From Paracoccaceae bacterium (GTDB lineage: Bacteria > Pseudomonadota > Alphaproteobacteria > Rhodobacterales > Rhodobacteraceae), in assembly GCA_009773375.1 (NCBI GenBank), contig WRPH01000007.1, forward strand, positions 34,665 through 98,664: a DNA stretch of 64,000 bases. The letters are read 5' to 3'. Positions 1 to 7,531 of this stretch are shown one piece after another (the first letter of the stretch is position 1; every line of letters begins with the position of its first letter). A model generated the notes under the pieces. The model had not been told where the DNA came from, did not search any database, and saw only the letters and a list, made by a program, of their open reading frames with translations. A program made the translations under genes and the position numbers.

Positions 1-992
1 GCAAGCGCACCACCCATATGGCCGGACTGATCAACGCCGTGCTGCGCAAGGTGCCGGAAGGTGCGCCGCTGGCTGGTCCGGCGCAACGGCTTCCGCGCTG
101 GCTGCGGCAACCGCTGGTGCATGCCTATGGCCGCGATGTGGTGGCCGCCATAGAAACTATTCAGGCCAAGGCCCCGCCGCTGGATATCACCCCGCGCGGG
201 CAGACCCTGCCGGAAGGCAGCGTTCTGCCCACCGGCTCGATCCGTCTGGCCGAGCCGGGGCAGGTTTCTTCGCTGCCCGGCTACGCCTCGGGCGACTGGT
301 GGGTACAGGACGCCGCCGCCGCACTTGCAGCCCCCCTGCTCGCGGTGAAACCTGGCGAGAAGGTGTTGGATCTTTGCGCAGCCCCAGGCGGCAAGACTCT
401 GCAACTTGCTGCCGCGGGGGCGCATGTGACGGCGCTGGATATGTCGGCGCCGCGGATGGAAAAGCTGCGGGAAAACCTGACCCGCACCCGGCTGCAAGCC
501 AAGCTGGTGGTAAGCGATGCGCTGCATTGGCAGCCCGATCATCTGTTTGACGCGGTGCTGCTGGATGCGCCCTGTTCGGCCACCGGCACCATCCGCCGCC
601 ACCCGGAACTGCCGTTCCTGAAGGATGGCTCGGAACTGGCCGAACTGACCGCGCTGCAAGCCGCGCTGTTTGACCGGGCTTTGATGTTTCTCAAACCCGG
701 CGGGCGGCTGGTGTTCTGCACCTGCTCGTTGCTGCCCGACGAGGGTGAGGCGCAGCTGGAGGCGGCCTTGCTGCGGCATCCAGATCTGCAGGTGGAACGC
801 CCTGTTCTGGCAGGGATTGATCCGGCCTGGATCACGCCTGCGGGAGGCTTGCGACTGCGGCCGGATTATTGGGCTGATCTGGGCGGGATGGACGGGTTCT
901 TCATGGTCAAGGTTTCGCGGGGCTATGGGGCGGTGCGTGCAGGCACGCACCCTACCTCGGAGGCGTGCTGTCCACCTGTGGACACTCCCTGA
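1..992 (+). CDS. rsmB: 16S rRNA (cytosine-C5) methyltransferase, RsmB family (5' partial)
   Basis: The reading frame is open to the left edge (codons KRTTH precede the first ATG at 18), so the N-terminal NusB-like RNA-binding part is cut off. The visible part is the SAM-dependent methyltransferase of the RsmB/Nop2 family, which methylates C967 of 16S rRNA. Seen: the SAM-binding loop LDLCAAPGGKT, the motif DAPCSATGTIRRHPE, and the motif CTCSLLPDEGE; the last two carry the two family cysteines. The C-terminal tail, after FFMVKVSRG, is encoded by a palindromic repeat (932-958) and looks like an accretion rather than part of the fold. The gene is convergent with the SDR gene. Confidence 0.93.
   Translation, partial: KRTTHMAGLINAVLRKVPEGAPLAGPAQRLPRWLRQPLVHAYGRDVVAAIETIQAKAPPLDITPRGQTLPEGSVLPTGSIRLAEPGQVSSLPGYASGDWWVQDAAAALAAPLLAVKPGEKVLDLCAAPGGKTLQLAAAGAHVTALDMSAPRMEKLRENLTRTRLQAKLVVSDALHWQPDHLFDAVLLDAPCSATGTIRRHPELPFLKDGSELAELTALQAALFDRALMFLKPGGRLVFCTCSLLPDEGEAQLEAALLRHPDLQVERPVLAGIDPAWITPAGGLRLRPDYWADLGGMDGFFMVKVSRGYGAVRAGTHPTSEACCPPVDTP
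932..958. repeat. GGTGCGTG palindromic repeat, copy 1 (inside the rsmB 3' end)
   Basis: Arms GGTGCGTGC and GCACGCACC surround two bases and are followed by CTACCTC. The same core recurs at 1049-1080 and 5824-5857. It encodes part of the non-conserved RsmB tail. Confidence 0.75.
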
Positions 993-1048
993 TTTACACG
1001 AAATCAATGCCTTACATGGTCGCGTTCACCCTGCATTAACATTTCGCC

Positions 1049-1080
1049 AGAGGTAGGGTGCGTGATTTCACGCACCTCTG
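1049..1080. repeat. GGTGCGTG palindromic repeat, copy 2 (at the SDR 3' end)
   Basis: AGAGGTAGGGTGCGTG, then ATTT, then CACGCACCTCT. The right arm lacks the CTAC that would complete the palindrome. The SDR stop codon (1068-1070, minus strand) lies in it. It sits between convergent genes, so it may act as a terminator hairpin, although neither side has a long U-tract. Confidence 0.7.
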
Positions 1081-1808
1081 CGCGGTGCGAACAGCCGATA
1101 ATACAGCCAGTCTGGCAAGAACTGCCCTCCCCGGAACAGCCATGAAAACACCGTCGGGAAATTCGCCTTGAAGCGGTCCGACTGCATGAGCCGCAGCATC
1201 GCCGCCGCCGCCGCTTCGGGTTCCATCAGGAATGGCATGGCAAAATCGTTCTTCGCGGTCAGCCGGGTGCGGATGAAGCCCGGATTGGCCAGCTGCACCT
1301 TGATCCCCGACCCGCGCAGATCGGCGTAAAGGCTTTCGGCCAGCGCCATCACCCCGGCCTTGCTGGCGGCATAGCCGACCGCCCCCGGCAGGCCGCGAAA
1401 GCCCGACAGCGAGCCGGTCAGCACCAGATGCCCCGCCCCACGCGCCACCATGGCGGGCAACACCGCCGCCACCAGCCGCGCGCAGCCGGTGAAGTTGATA
1501 TTGCACATCGTCTCTAGTTGGCCGGCGTCTACGGCCTGCGCCGTCATCGGCCAGTAGACCCCGGCCAGAAACACCAGACCATCAATGTCGCCGACCGCCT
1601 GCGCCGCGCGCGTCACCGACGCGCTGTCGGCCACATCGACCAGCACCGACCGCGATCGCGGCACGCCCGCGCAGGCGACGGCCAAGCCCTCGGCCGAACG
1701 CGCCGACAAGATCACCTCGGCCCCTTCGCGGGACAGCGCTTGCGCCAGTGCCAGCCCCAAACCTTCGCTGGCCCCGACCAGCCAGTAGCGTTTGCCTGCA
1801 AAACTCAT
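1068..1808 (-). CDS. SDR family NAD(P)-dependent oxidoreductase
   Basis: A 246-residue classical short-chain dehydrogenase. Seen: the N-terminal nucleotide-binding motif GASEGLG, an NNAG-like position replaced by FLAGVY, the catalytic Ser in LTGSLSG and the YAASK motif (Tyr/Lys). The substrate cannot be read from the sequence. It is the last gene of a four-gene operon; its ATG overlaps the stop of the DUF3833 gene by 4 nt. SDR genes occupy this place downstream of DUF1365/FAD-oxidoreductase genes next to rpoE-chrR in Rhodobacter relatives, so a role in membrane-lipid change under photo-oxidative stress is likely but inferred. Confidence 0.88.
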   Translation of the reverse strand: MSFAGKRYWLVGASEGLGLALAQALSREGAEVILSARSAEGLAVACAGVPRSRSVLVDVADSASVTRAAQAVGDIDGLVFLAGVYWPMTAQAVDAGQLETMCNINFTGCARLVAAVLPAMVARGAGHLVLTGSLSGFRGLPGAVGYAASKAGVMALAESLYADLRGSGIKVQLANPGFIRTRLTAKNDFAMPFLMEPEAAAAAMLRLMQSDRFKANFPTVFSWLFRGGQFLPDWLYYRLFAPRRGA

Positions 1809-2356
1809 GCTGGCACCCGCCGCAGCGTTGCCATCAGCTCGGCCACCGGAATGCCGAATTTGTAAAACCGGCTACGGTTGATGATACTGCCGTTTTCCAT
1901 CAGCACCATCCAGTCAACCACGCTGACCACATGACCGCCAGCACTGGCGGGCAGACGCAGCCGATACAGCATCTGCACGGTCGGGCCGGAAACCTGCCCC
2001 GCGCCCGCGCCTGCCAGATCGTCGGCCTCGGCCTGCAAGCGGCCATCGGGCTGCAGCACCAGCCGCCATTCGCGCTGCTGTTCGCTGCCATCGTCATAAC
2101 GGAAATCTTCGCGCAGGGTACCGCGATTGCCGTCCCACACACCCTCCATCTTTGCGACGAAACGCGAGCTGACGCGGCCCAGCGGGCCATAGATCACGCC
2201 TTCGCACAGGATCGGGCCATTCAGGTGCAACGCCGGATCAAACGCCGGGCCTTTGCCTGCGAAATCGCGCGGGCGCTGGCTGCGAAAGCCTGTGAGGCGC
2301 GGCCATGCCAAGAGCAGGAAGACTGCAACGACGAGCGCGATCGTCCAGCCGATCAT
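1805..2356 (-). CDS. DUF3833 family protein
   Basis: 183 residues with an N-terminal hydrophobic segment (about residues 3-18) that would anchor it in the inner membrane, and a beta-rich remainder (LNGPILCEGVIYGPLGR, FRYDDGS, NRSRFYKFGIPVAEL) as in DUF3833 proteins. The biochemical function is unknown. It overlaps the DUF1365 gene upstream and the SDR gene downstream by 4 nt each, so translation is probably coupled and the product likely belongs to the same stress-lipid operon. Confidence 0.8.
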   Translation of the reverse strand: MIGWTIALVVAVFLLLAWPRLTGFRSQRPRDFAGKGPAFDPALHLNGPILCEGVIYGPLGRVSSRFVAKMEGVWDGNRGTLREDFRYDDGSEQQREWRLVLQPDGRLQAEADDLAGAGAGQVSGPTVQMLYRLRLPASAGGHVVSVVDWMVLMENGSIINRSRFYKFGIPVAELMATLRRVPA

Positions 2357-3114
2357 CGCGTCACCTCATCGGTTGGCGGCGCGGGCGGGCTGCGGAACAG
2401 CGCGCCTTTGGCCCACAGTTTCAGCGCCTGCCAGTGGATCAGCGCCAGCACCCGGCGCGAACCAAACGGGCGGCGCAGGCAGGCGCGCAGGATCGCGGCA
2501 TTGGTAAGCGGCAGGCGGCGCCCGGTCAGCGTGGCGATCAGGCCACCTTCGCCGCCAGTGTAATCGATCCAGATGCCGATCCGTTCGGCGCTGATATCAA
2601 AACGGAAGGCATAGCTGCCCACCATCGGCTGAAACGGCGAGACGTAGAAGATTTTCCGTGCAAAAACCGTATCTTCACGCGTCAGCGGTGCCAGATCATC
2701 GCGGTGGCACAGATAGCTGTGGCGCTGCCCGTAGGTGTTGGAGACCTCGGCCACCACCACGCGCAGGCCGCTGGCATCGTGGCACAGCCAGAACGACACC
2801 GGGTTGAACACATGGCCCAACAGGCGCGGCTGGGTCAAAAGCTCGATCCGGTCGGGCGCGGGCAGGTTGTGTTCGGCCAGCAGCTCACGCAGCCATGCCG
2901 CCCCCCGGCCCTGTTTCGGCAGACCGCCATGGTCGCTATCGCGCACCGAGGCGAGATTGCCGCGATTGCGCGAAAACAGCCGGGGCGCGCGCAGAGTTTC
3001 GGCAGGGGCTTCGGCGTTCAGCAGCACATAGTCGATGCTGTAGCGGAAACGGTTTTCCACCGCCCCGCGCCTGCCGTGAAAGGTCTGCGCCGCGATGTGA
3101 TCCACACGGTTCAT
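2353..3114 (-). CDS. DUF1365 family protein
   Basis: 253 residues. The start chosen is the ATG at 3114 (MNRVDHIAAQTFHGRRG) because it overlaps the TGA of the upstream FAD-oxidoreductase by 4 nt; the frame stays open further upstream but would run into that gene. DUF1365 hallmarks seen: HGRRG near the N terminus, FRYSIDYVLL, and NPVSFWLCHD, in which the invariant NPxSFW is recognisable. DUF1365 genes are usually paired with a COG2907-type flavoprotein and often a cyclopropane fatty-acid synthase. No cyclopropane synthase gene is present here. Confidence 0.88.
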   Translation of the reverse strand: MNRVDHIAAQTFHGRRGAVENRFRYSIDYVLLNAEAPAETLRAPRLFSRNRGNLASVRDSDHGGLPKQGRGAAWLRELLAEHNLPAPDRIELLTQPRLLGHVFNPVSFWLCHDASGLRVVVAEVSNTYGQRHSYLCHRDDLAPLTREDTVFARKIFYVSPFQPMVGSYAFRFDISAERIGIWIDYTGGEGGLIATLTGRRLPLTNAAILRACLRRPFGSRRVLALIHWQALKLWAKGALFRSPPAPPTDEVTR

Positions 3115-4406
3115 GCCGCTTGCCGCTGGCTGTGCCGGACGCGCATGGCTTCTGCGACATCGAAAGCGCTGGCGAAGCCGTCTTCGTGGAAGCCGTTTTT
3201 CATCCATGCGCCGCAGAACCAAGTGTTGCACGCGCCGTTCATCGCCGCGATGGATTTCTGCGCCTGCAACGCCGCCAGATCGTAAACCGGGTGATGGAAG
3301 GTGACCTGATCATAGATCAGCTCTTGCCGGATCGGTTGGTTGGCGTTCAGCGTCACGAACAGCGGATCGTCCTGCGGGATCGGTTGCAGCGCATTCATCC
3401 AGTAGGTCAGGTCGATCTTGTCAGGCCGCGCGCCCTGCGGTTCGGTGTAAACCCAACTGGACCAGCACTTGCGCAGCCGCGGCATCACGCTGGCATCGGC
3501 GTGCAAAATGGCCTGATTGGGCTGATAGCGCACGGCGTGCAGCCCGGCGGCTTCGGCGGGGCTGGCGTCGGACAGCAACGACAGGCTGATATCGGAATGG
3601 GTGGCGAGGATCAGGTCGTCAAACATCTCCCACTCCCCGGCCTTGGCGCGGATCGCGACGCCGCCCGGCTCGCGGCGGATACCGGCAATCGGGGTGGCCA
3701 GCCGCAGCTCAACCCCGTGGCGGGTCAGATCGGCGGACAGGCGGTTGACGTATTGCACCGAGCCGCCCTGCACGGTGAACCACGGGTGTTGGCCGGACAC
3801 TTGCATCAGCGCATGGTTCTGGAAGAACCTGATCAGCGCCTGAGCCGGGAAATCGAGGATGCCCCGGCTGGGGGTAGACCAGATCGCGCCCGACAGCGGC
3901 AAGATATAGTAATCACGGAAATAGCGGCCGGTTTGCAGCCCGGACAACAGCTCGCCGATGGTCATCGCAGGGTCAGTGGCGAGGCTGGCCGCGTGTTTGT
4001 TGAAATGCACGATGTCGCGGCACATCCGCAGGAAGCCCGGGTTCAACAGGTTGCGGCGCTGTGCAAACAGGCTGTCGGCGCTGCGCAGGGCATATTCCAG
4101 CCGCCCGCCGCCGATCGAGGCACCAAAGCTCATGTTGCTCGGGGTGATCGGCACGTTCAGGGTTTCGAACAGCTTCAGCAGAAGCGGATAGTTGACCTTG
4201 TTGAACACGATAAAACCGGTATCCACCGGCTGATCGCCGCGCTTCCCGGCCAGAACGGTGCGGGCATGGCCCCCCAGACGCGGCTCGGCTTCGAACAACA
4301 CCACCGCATTGTCACGCGCCAGCAGATGCGCCGCCGCCATGCCCGAGATGCCTCCGCCGACAACAGCAATGCGACGGGGGGGCTGGCGAAAGGTTTCAAA
4401 CGGCAT
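3111..4406 (-). CDS. NAD(P)/FAD-dependent oxidoreductase (amine-oxidase-like, COG2907 type)
   Basis: 431 residues. The ATG at 4406 is chosen over an upstream in-frame start because AGGAG lies 7 nt before it. The Rossmann FAD motif VVGGGISGMAAAHLLA is near residue 13, followed by a Glu-ended strand (LFEAEPRLGGHART), as in amine-oxidase/phytoene-desaturase-like flavoproteins. Relatives next to rpoE-chrR in Rhodobacter sphaeroides are RpoE targets needed for a full singlet-oxygen response and linked to modified membrane fatty acids; that role is transferred by context. It leads the operon and has a TGATCC-N18-TAAAC promoter immediately upstream on its own strand. Confidence 0.87.
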   Translation of the reverse strand: MPFETFRQPPRRIAVVGGGISGMAAAHLLARDNAVVLFEAEPRLGGHARTVLAGKRGDQPVDTGFIVFNKVNYPLLLKLFETLNVPITPSNMSFGASIGGGRLEYALRSADSLFAQRRNLLNPGFLRMCRDIVHFNKHAASLATDPAMTIGELLSGLQTGRYFRDYYILPLSGAIWSTPSRGILDFPAQALIRFFQNHALMQVSGQHPWFTVQGGSVQYVNRLSADLTRHGVELRLATPIAGIRREPGGVAIRAKAGEWEMFDDLILATHSDISLSLLSDASPAEAAGLHAVRYQPNQAILHADASVMPRLRKCWSSWVYTEPQGARPDKIDLTYWMNALQPIPQDDPLFVTLNANQPIRQELIYDQVTFHHPVYDLAALQAQKSIAAMNGACNTWFCGAWMKNGFHEDGFASAFDVAEAMRVRHSQRQAA

Positions 4407-4433
4407 GACGGCTCCTGCGATGTTCAGCTTAAG

Positions 4434-4462
4434 GTTTACGCCCGCGCCGCGCTGCTGGATCA
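4434..4462 (-). promoter_or_regulatory. Predicted RpoE-dependent promoter of the FAD-oxidoreductase operon
   Basis: On the minus strand TGATCC (4462-4457) is followed after exactly 18 nt by TAAAC (4438-4434). The R. sphaeroides RpoE consensus is TGATCC with an 18-nt spacer and TAAGA. The -10 element ends 28 nt before the ATG at 4406. Confidence 0.72.
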
Positions 4463-4486
4463 CTTTGGCGCGGCGCAAGATTTTTG

Positions 4487-4515
4487 TGATCCAACCCGGA
4501 TCATCGCCCGTATCC
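4487..4515 (+). promoter_or_regulatory. Predicted RpoE-dependent promoter of rpoE-chrR
   Basis: TGATCC (4487-4492), an 18-nt spacer and TATCC (4511-4515). The -35 element is half of a perfect inverted repeat, TGATCC-AACCC-GGATCA (4487-4503). The inferred start of transcription near 4521 gives a leader of about 105 nt to the GTG start at 4626. Confidence 0.6.
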
Positions 4516-4625
4516 TGTTCATGTTGCTTGACCTCGCCCCTCTGTCACGTCCCTATGGCCCAGTGCCAAAACCGCTTGTTCGCAAGCGGCCGGTGCAGGT
4601 TTGGCAAGGCATAGGGCAGGCGCGG

Positions 4626-5171
4626 GTGAGCGAGAAGGCGAGCGAAACGGATTGGGCAGCGTTGTTGGTTGCGGTGCGCGACCGGCAGGACAAGGCAGCT
4701 TTTGCCGCGTTGTTTCAACACTTTGCCCCGCGGGTGAAGGGTTTTCTGATGAAATCCGGCACCGAAGCGGGCCTCGCGGAAGAATGCGCGCAAGAAGTGA
4801 TGGCGACGCTGTGGACCAAGGCGCAGCTTTACGATCCGGCGCGCGCTTCGGTGGCGACTTGGGTGTTCACCATCGCCCGCAACCGCCGCATCGACATTGC
4901 CCGCAAGGCCCGCCGCCCGGAACCCGAGGCGCTGGATTGGGGGCCTGACAGCGAACCAGATCAGGCCGATCTGTATGAGACGGCGCAGGAAACCGCCCGG
5001 CTGACCGCCGCGCTGTCGGATCTGCCGGAAAAGCAACGCGCGCTGATCCAGCGCGCGTTTTACGGCGACTTGTCGCATTCTGAAATTGCCGCCGAGACGG
5101 GTCTGCCCCTGGGCACGATCAAATCTCGCATCCGGCTGGCGCTGGACCGTCTGCGCCAGACAATGACCTGA
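4626..5171 (+). CDS. rpoE: ECF sigma factor RpoE (singlet-oxygen response)
   Basis: 181 residues from a GTG at 4626 with GGGCAGG upstream. An in-frame ATG at 4521 lies at the predicted transcription start, so it is unlikely to be used. Sigma region 2 is seen around residues 20-100 (LAEECAQEVMATLWTKA, then WVFTIARNRRIDIARKARR, the -10 recognition helix) and region 4 at about 125-178 (LPEKQRALIQRAFYGD, then HSEIAAETGLPLGTIKSRIR, the -35 recognition helix). It is the ECF11-type sigma that pairs with ChrR. The chrR gene follows after 9 nt, and the module is predicted to be autoregulated. Confidence 0.93.
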   Translation: MSEKASETDWAALLVAVRDRQDKAAFAALFQHFAPRVKGFLMKSGTEAGLAEECAQEVMATLWTKAQLYDPARASVATWVFTIARNRRIDIARKARRPEPEALDWGPDSEPDQADLYETAQETARLTAALSDLPEKQRALIQRAFYGDLSHSEIAAETGLPLGTIKSRIRLALDRLRQTMT

Positions 5172-5180
5172 GGCCCTGAT

Positions 5181-5813
5181 ATGAACATTCGCCACCACCT
5201 GTCTGACCCCCTGCTGATCGCCTACGCGGCGGGAAACCTGCCCGAAGCCTTTGGGCTGGTGGCGGCCACCCATATCTCTATGTGCGATGACTGCCGCGCG
5301 AGGCTGGGCGCGTTCGAAGCGGTTGGCGGTGCCTTGGTGGAAGCCGAATCAGTCGCGCTTTCCGCCGGTTGCCTGGAGGCGACGCTGGCGCGCCTGGGCA
5401 TGCCAGAGACAACTAAACCATTGGCAAAACGTAGCAATCTGCCAGCGCCACTTGCCGATTACATTGGCGGCGATCTGGCGGCAGTCAAATGGAAACCGCT
5501 TGGCATGGGCGTGCGGCAGGCGATCTTGCCGACCGGCAGCGGGGCCAGCGCGCGGCTACTGCATATTCCAGCCGGGCAAGCAGTGCCCGATCACGGCCAC
5601 CGTGGCACTGAATTGACGCTGGTGCTGCGCGGCGCCTTCCGCGATGCCACCGACCGTTTCGGCCCCGGCGATCTGGAGATTGCCAGCGAAGATCTGGAAC
5701 ACACCCCTGTGGCGGAGGCTGGCGAAGATTGCATCTGCCTTGCCGCCACCGACGCGCCGCTGCGCTTCAAGGCGCTGCTGCCCCGGCTGCTGCAACCGCT
5801 GTTCCGCATCTGA
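5181..5813 (+). CDS. chrR: ChrR family zinc-binding anti-sigma factor
   Basis: 210 residues. The N-terminal ZAS domain carries His6 and the His31-x3-Cys35-x2-Cys38 motif (HISMCDDC), the same spacing and numbering as the zinc ligands of R. sphaeroides ChrR, which hold RpoE inactive. The C-terminal half is a cupin domain (IPAGQAVPDHGHRGTELTLVLRG, then DLEHTPVAEAGED) that binds a second zinc in the family and is needed for the singlet-oxygen response. It is cotranscribed with rpoE. No key residue appears to be missing. Confidence 0.94.
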   Translation: MNIRHHLSDPLLIAYAAGNLPEAFGLVAATHISMCDDCRARLGAFEAVGGALVEAESVALSAGCLEATLARLGMPETTKPLAKRSNLPAPLADYIGGDLAAVKWKPLGMGVRQAILPTGSGASARLLHIPAGQAVPDHGHRGTELTLVLRGAFRDATDRFGPGDLEIASEDLEHTPVAEAGEDCICLAATDAPLRFKALLPRLLQPLFRI

Positions 5814-5823
5814 GTTCTTGCAA

Positions 5824-5857
5824 GAGGTAGGGTGCGTGCTTGCACGCACCCTACCTC
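5824..5857. repeat. GGTGCGTG palindromic repeat, copy 3 (perfect)
   Basis: Perfect 15-bp arms GAGGTAGGGTGCGTG and CACGCACCCTACCTC separated by CTTG, between convergent chrR and hutD-like genes. The minus-strand stop codon of the HutD-like gene (5856-5858) overlaps the right arm. It could serve as a bidirectional terminator hairpin; no U-tract follows. Confidence 0.8.
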
Positions 5858-6374
5858 ATCCGTAAAGTCGAACCGCGATCATCTGACCGGCGACGATCAG
5901 CGGCTCTGCGGTGAGGATCAGGTCACCCGGAGCCATCCTTGTGCCATTCAGCGTGCTTGCGGCCAGCGCATAGACCGCCAGCAGATCACCGCCGCGCAGT
6001 TGCGTCTGGCCTGCGATCACCGCCACCTCCGACCGTGGCAGGCCACGCGCTGTCATCACGTTGAAATCATCGCTCGGCGCGGTGACGTTTTCGGCGCGGA
6101 TCGGGATATCCCCGGCAAATGCCACCGGGATCAATGGCTTGGCGGGAAGGTGCAGACCCGCGCCCACCAGATCGAACCCCGGCCCGGTGATCACGGTCAG
6201 GTTCCGCTCTACCCCCGGAAAGATGGAGAAATCGCCATTCTCGACCACCGAAGCGCGGGAAAGCCGCCATTTGAAGCCCCCGTTTTCCTCGGCGCGCAGC
6301 AGTTCCACCGTGCTGCCCTTGCCATTGGCCCAAGGCATTGTCGTGTAATCGGCATGCGTCAAATGCTGGATCAT
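5856..6374 (-). CDS. HutD/Ves family protein
   Basis: 172 residues resembling HutD (Ves), a cupin-fold family often linked to histidine use. Seen: MPWANGKGSTVELL near the N terminus, FKWRLSRASV, and FSIFPGVERNLTVITGPGF, all family signatures. No other hut genes are nearby. Its ATG overlaps the rmuC stop by 4 nt, suggesting coupled translation as the tail of the rmuC operon. The exact function of the family is unsettled. Confidence 0.88.
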   Translation of the reverse strand: MIQHLTHADYTTMPWANGKGSTVELLRAEENGGFKWRLSRASVVENGDFSIFPGVERNLTVITGPGFDLVGAGLHLPAKPLIPVAFAGDIPIRAENVTAPSDDFNVMTARGLPRSEVAVIAGQTQLRGGDLLAVYALAASTLNGTRMAPGDLILTAEPLIVAGQMIAVRLYG

Positions 6375-7531
6375 TCGGCGGCCTGCGGCCCCAGAATCGG
6401 CGTGGGATCAGTGGGGGAAAGTTCTTCGAAATCGAAATTATCCAGCCGCGCCGCGCGTTTGCCTGCACGCTCGGCGGCGGTGGAAATGCCATCCAGATCG
6501 GCGCGGGCCTGATTGAAATGGGTGGCAAGCTTGTCCACCCGTTCGACGACGATTTCCACGTCGCGGTGCAACTGGCGCAAGGTGGTGCGGATCGCCCCGG
6601 CCTGCTCGCGCATCCGCGCATCTTTCAGCACCGCGCGCATGGTGTTCAGCGTCGCCATGCAGGTGGTCGGCGACACGATCCAGACGCGGGCGGTGAAGCC
6701 ATCGCGCACCACTTCCGGAAAGTTGGCGTGGAGTTCCGCATAAACCGCTTCCGAGGGCAGAAACATCAGTGCGCCATCGGCGGTTTCGCCATCGAGGATG
6801 TATTTTTCCGAAATCGCCTTGATATGGGTGCGCACCGCCGTGCGCAGTTGCGCCTGCGCCTCGGTCACTTGCCGGGGGTTTTCGGCACGGCGCAGCGCCT
6901 CATAGGCCTCCAGCGGGAATTTGGCGTCGATCACGATCGGGCCGGGCGGGTTGGGCAGATGGATCAAACAATCGGCGCGCTTGCCGTTCGAAAGCGTGGC
7001 CTGCATCGTATAGGCATCCGAGGGCAGCGCCTTTTGCACGATGTCGTTCAGTTGGATTTCACCAAACGCGCCGCGCGCCTGTTTGTTGGCCAGAATATCC
7101 TGCAAGTTCAGCACGTTGCCGGACAGCTTTTCGATATTGGCCTGCGCCTTGTCGATGGTTTCCAGCCGTTGCTGCAGCTCCCCCAAGCTGCGCGCGGTGC
7201 GGGTGGCGGTGCCGTGCAGGCTTTCGCCCATGCTGCGCTGCACTTCCGCCAGCCGCTTTTCCATCAGTTGCAGCATCGCGGTCTGGCTGTGCGCCTGATT
7301 TTCCGAGACATGATGCAAGCCCCCGGCGAGCCGTTCCTGACCTTCCCCCAAGGCCTGCACACGCTGGCCGAGCCAGCCCATTTCGCGCATCAGCGGCGCT
7401 GCCATGGTGGCAGATCGCCCCGCCGCGCGCAGGATCAGGATCAGCAGGCCGATCAGCAGCAGAGCAGCCCCGGCGATGACCAGAATCTCGGGCGCGTTCC
7501 ACGCGTAGGTTTGGCCGAATAGCGTCATCAT
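6371..7531 (-). CDS. rmuC: DNA recombination protein RmuC
   Basis: 386 residues. An N-terminal membrane segment (about residues 14-36, LVIAGAALLLIGLLILILRA) is followed by a heptad-rich coiled-coil stretch (to about residue 165) and the RmuC nuclease-like domain (DCLIHLPNPPGPIVIDAKFPLEAYEALR, then LMFLPSEAVYAEL). RmuC limits inversions at short inverted repeats and suppresses genome rearrangement. It lies directly downstream of mutL on the same strand, overlapping it by 4 nt. Confidence 0.93.
   Translation of the reverse strand: MMTLFGQTYAWNAPEILVIAGAALLLIGLLILILRAAGRSATMAAPLMREMGWLGQRVQALGEGQERLAGGLHHVSENQAHSQTAMLQLMEKRLAEVQRSMGESLHGTATRTARSLGELQQRLETIDKAQANIEKLSGNVLNLQDILANKQARGAFGEIQLNDIVQKALPSDAYTMQATLSNGKRADCLIHLPNPPGPIVIDAKFPLEAYEALRRAENPRQVTEAQAQLRTAVRTHIKAISEKYILDGETADGALMFLPSEAVYAELHANFPEVVRDGFTARVWIVSPTTCMATLNTMRAVLKDARMREQAGAIRTTLRQLHRDVEIVVERVDKLATHFNQARADLDGISTAAERAGKRAARLDNFDFEELSPTDPTPILGPQAAE

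Noticed and set aside
2895..4620. Long plus-strand open frame running into rpoE
   Set aside because: It is antisense to the flavoprotein and DUF1365 genes, is rich in Arg, Gln, Gly and His with no known fold, and its rpoE part is the real gene. A high-GC antisense artefact.
4521..4625. Earlier ATG start for rpoE
   Set aside because: It coincides with the expected transcription start of the predicted promoter, and the added residues are not RpoE-like.
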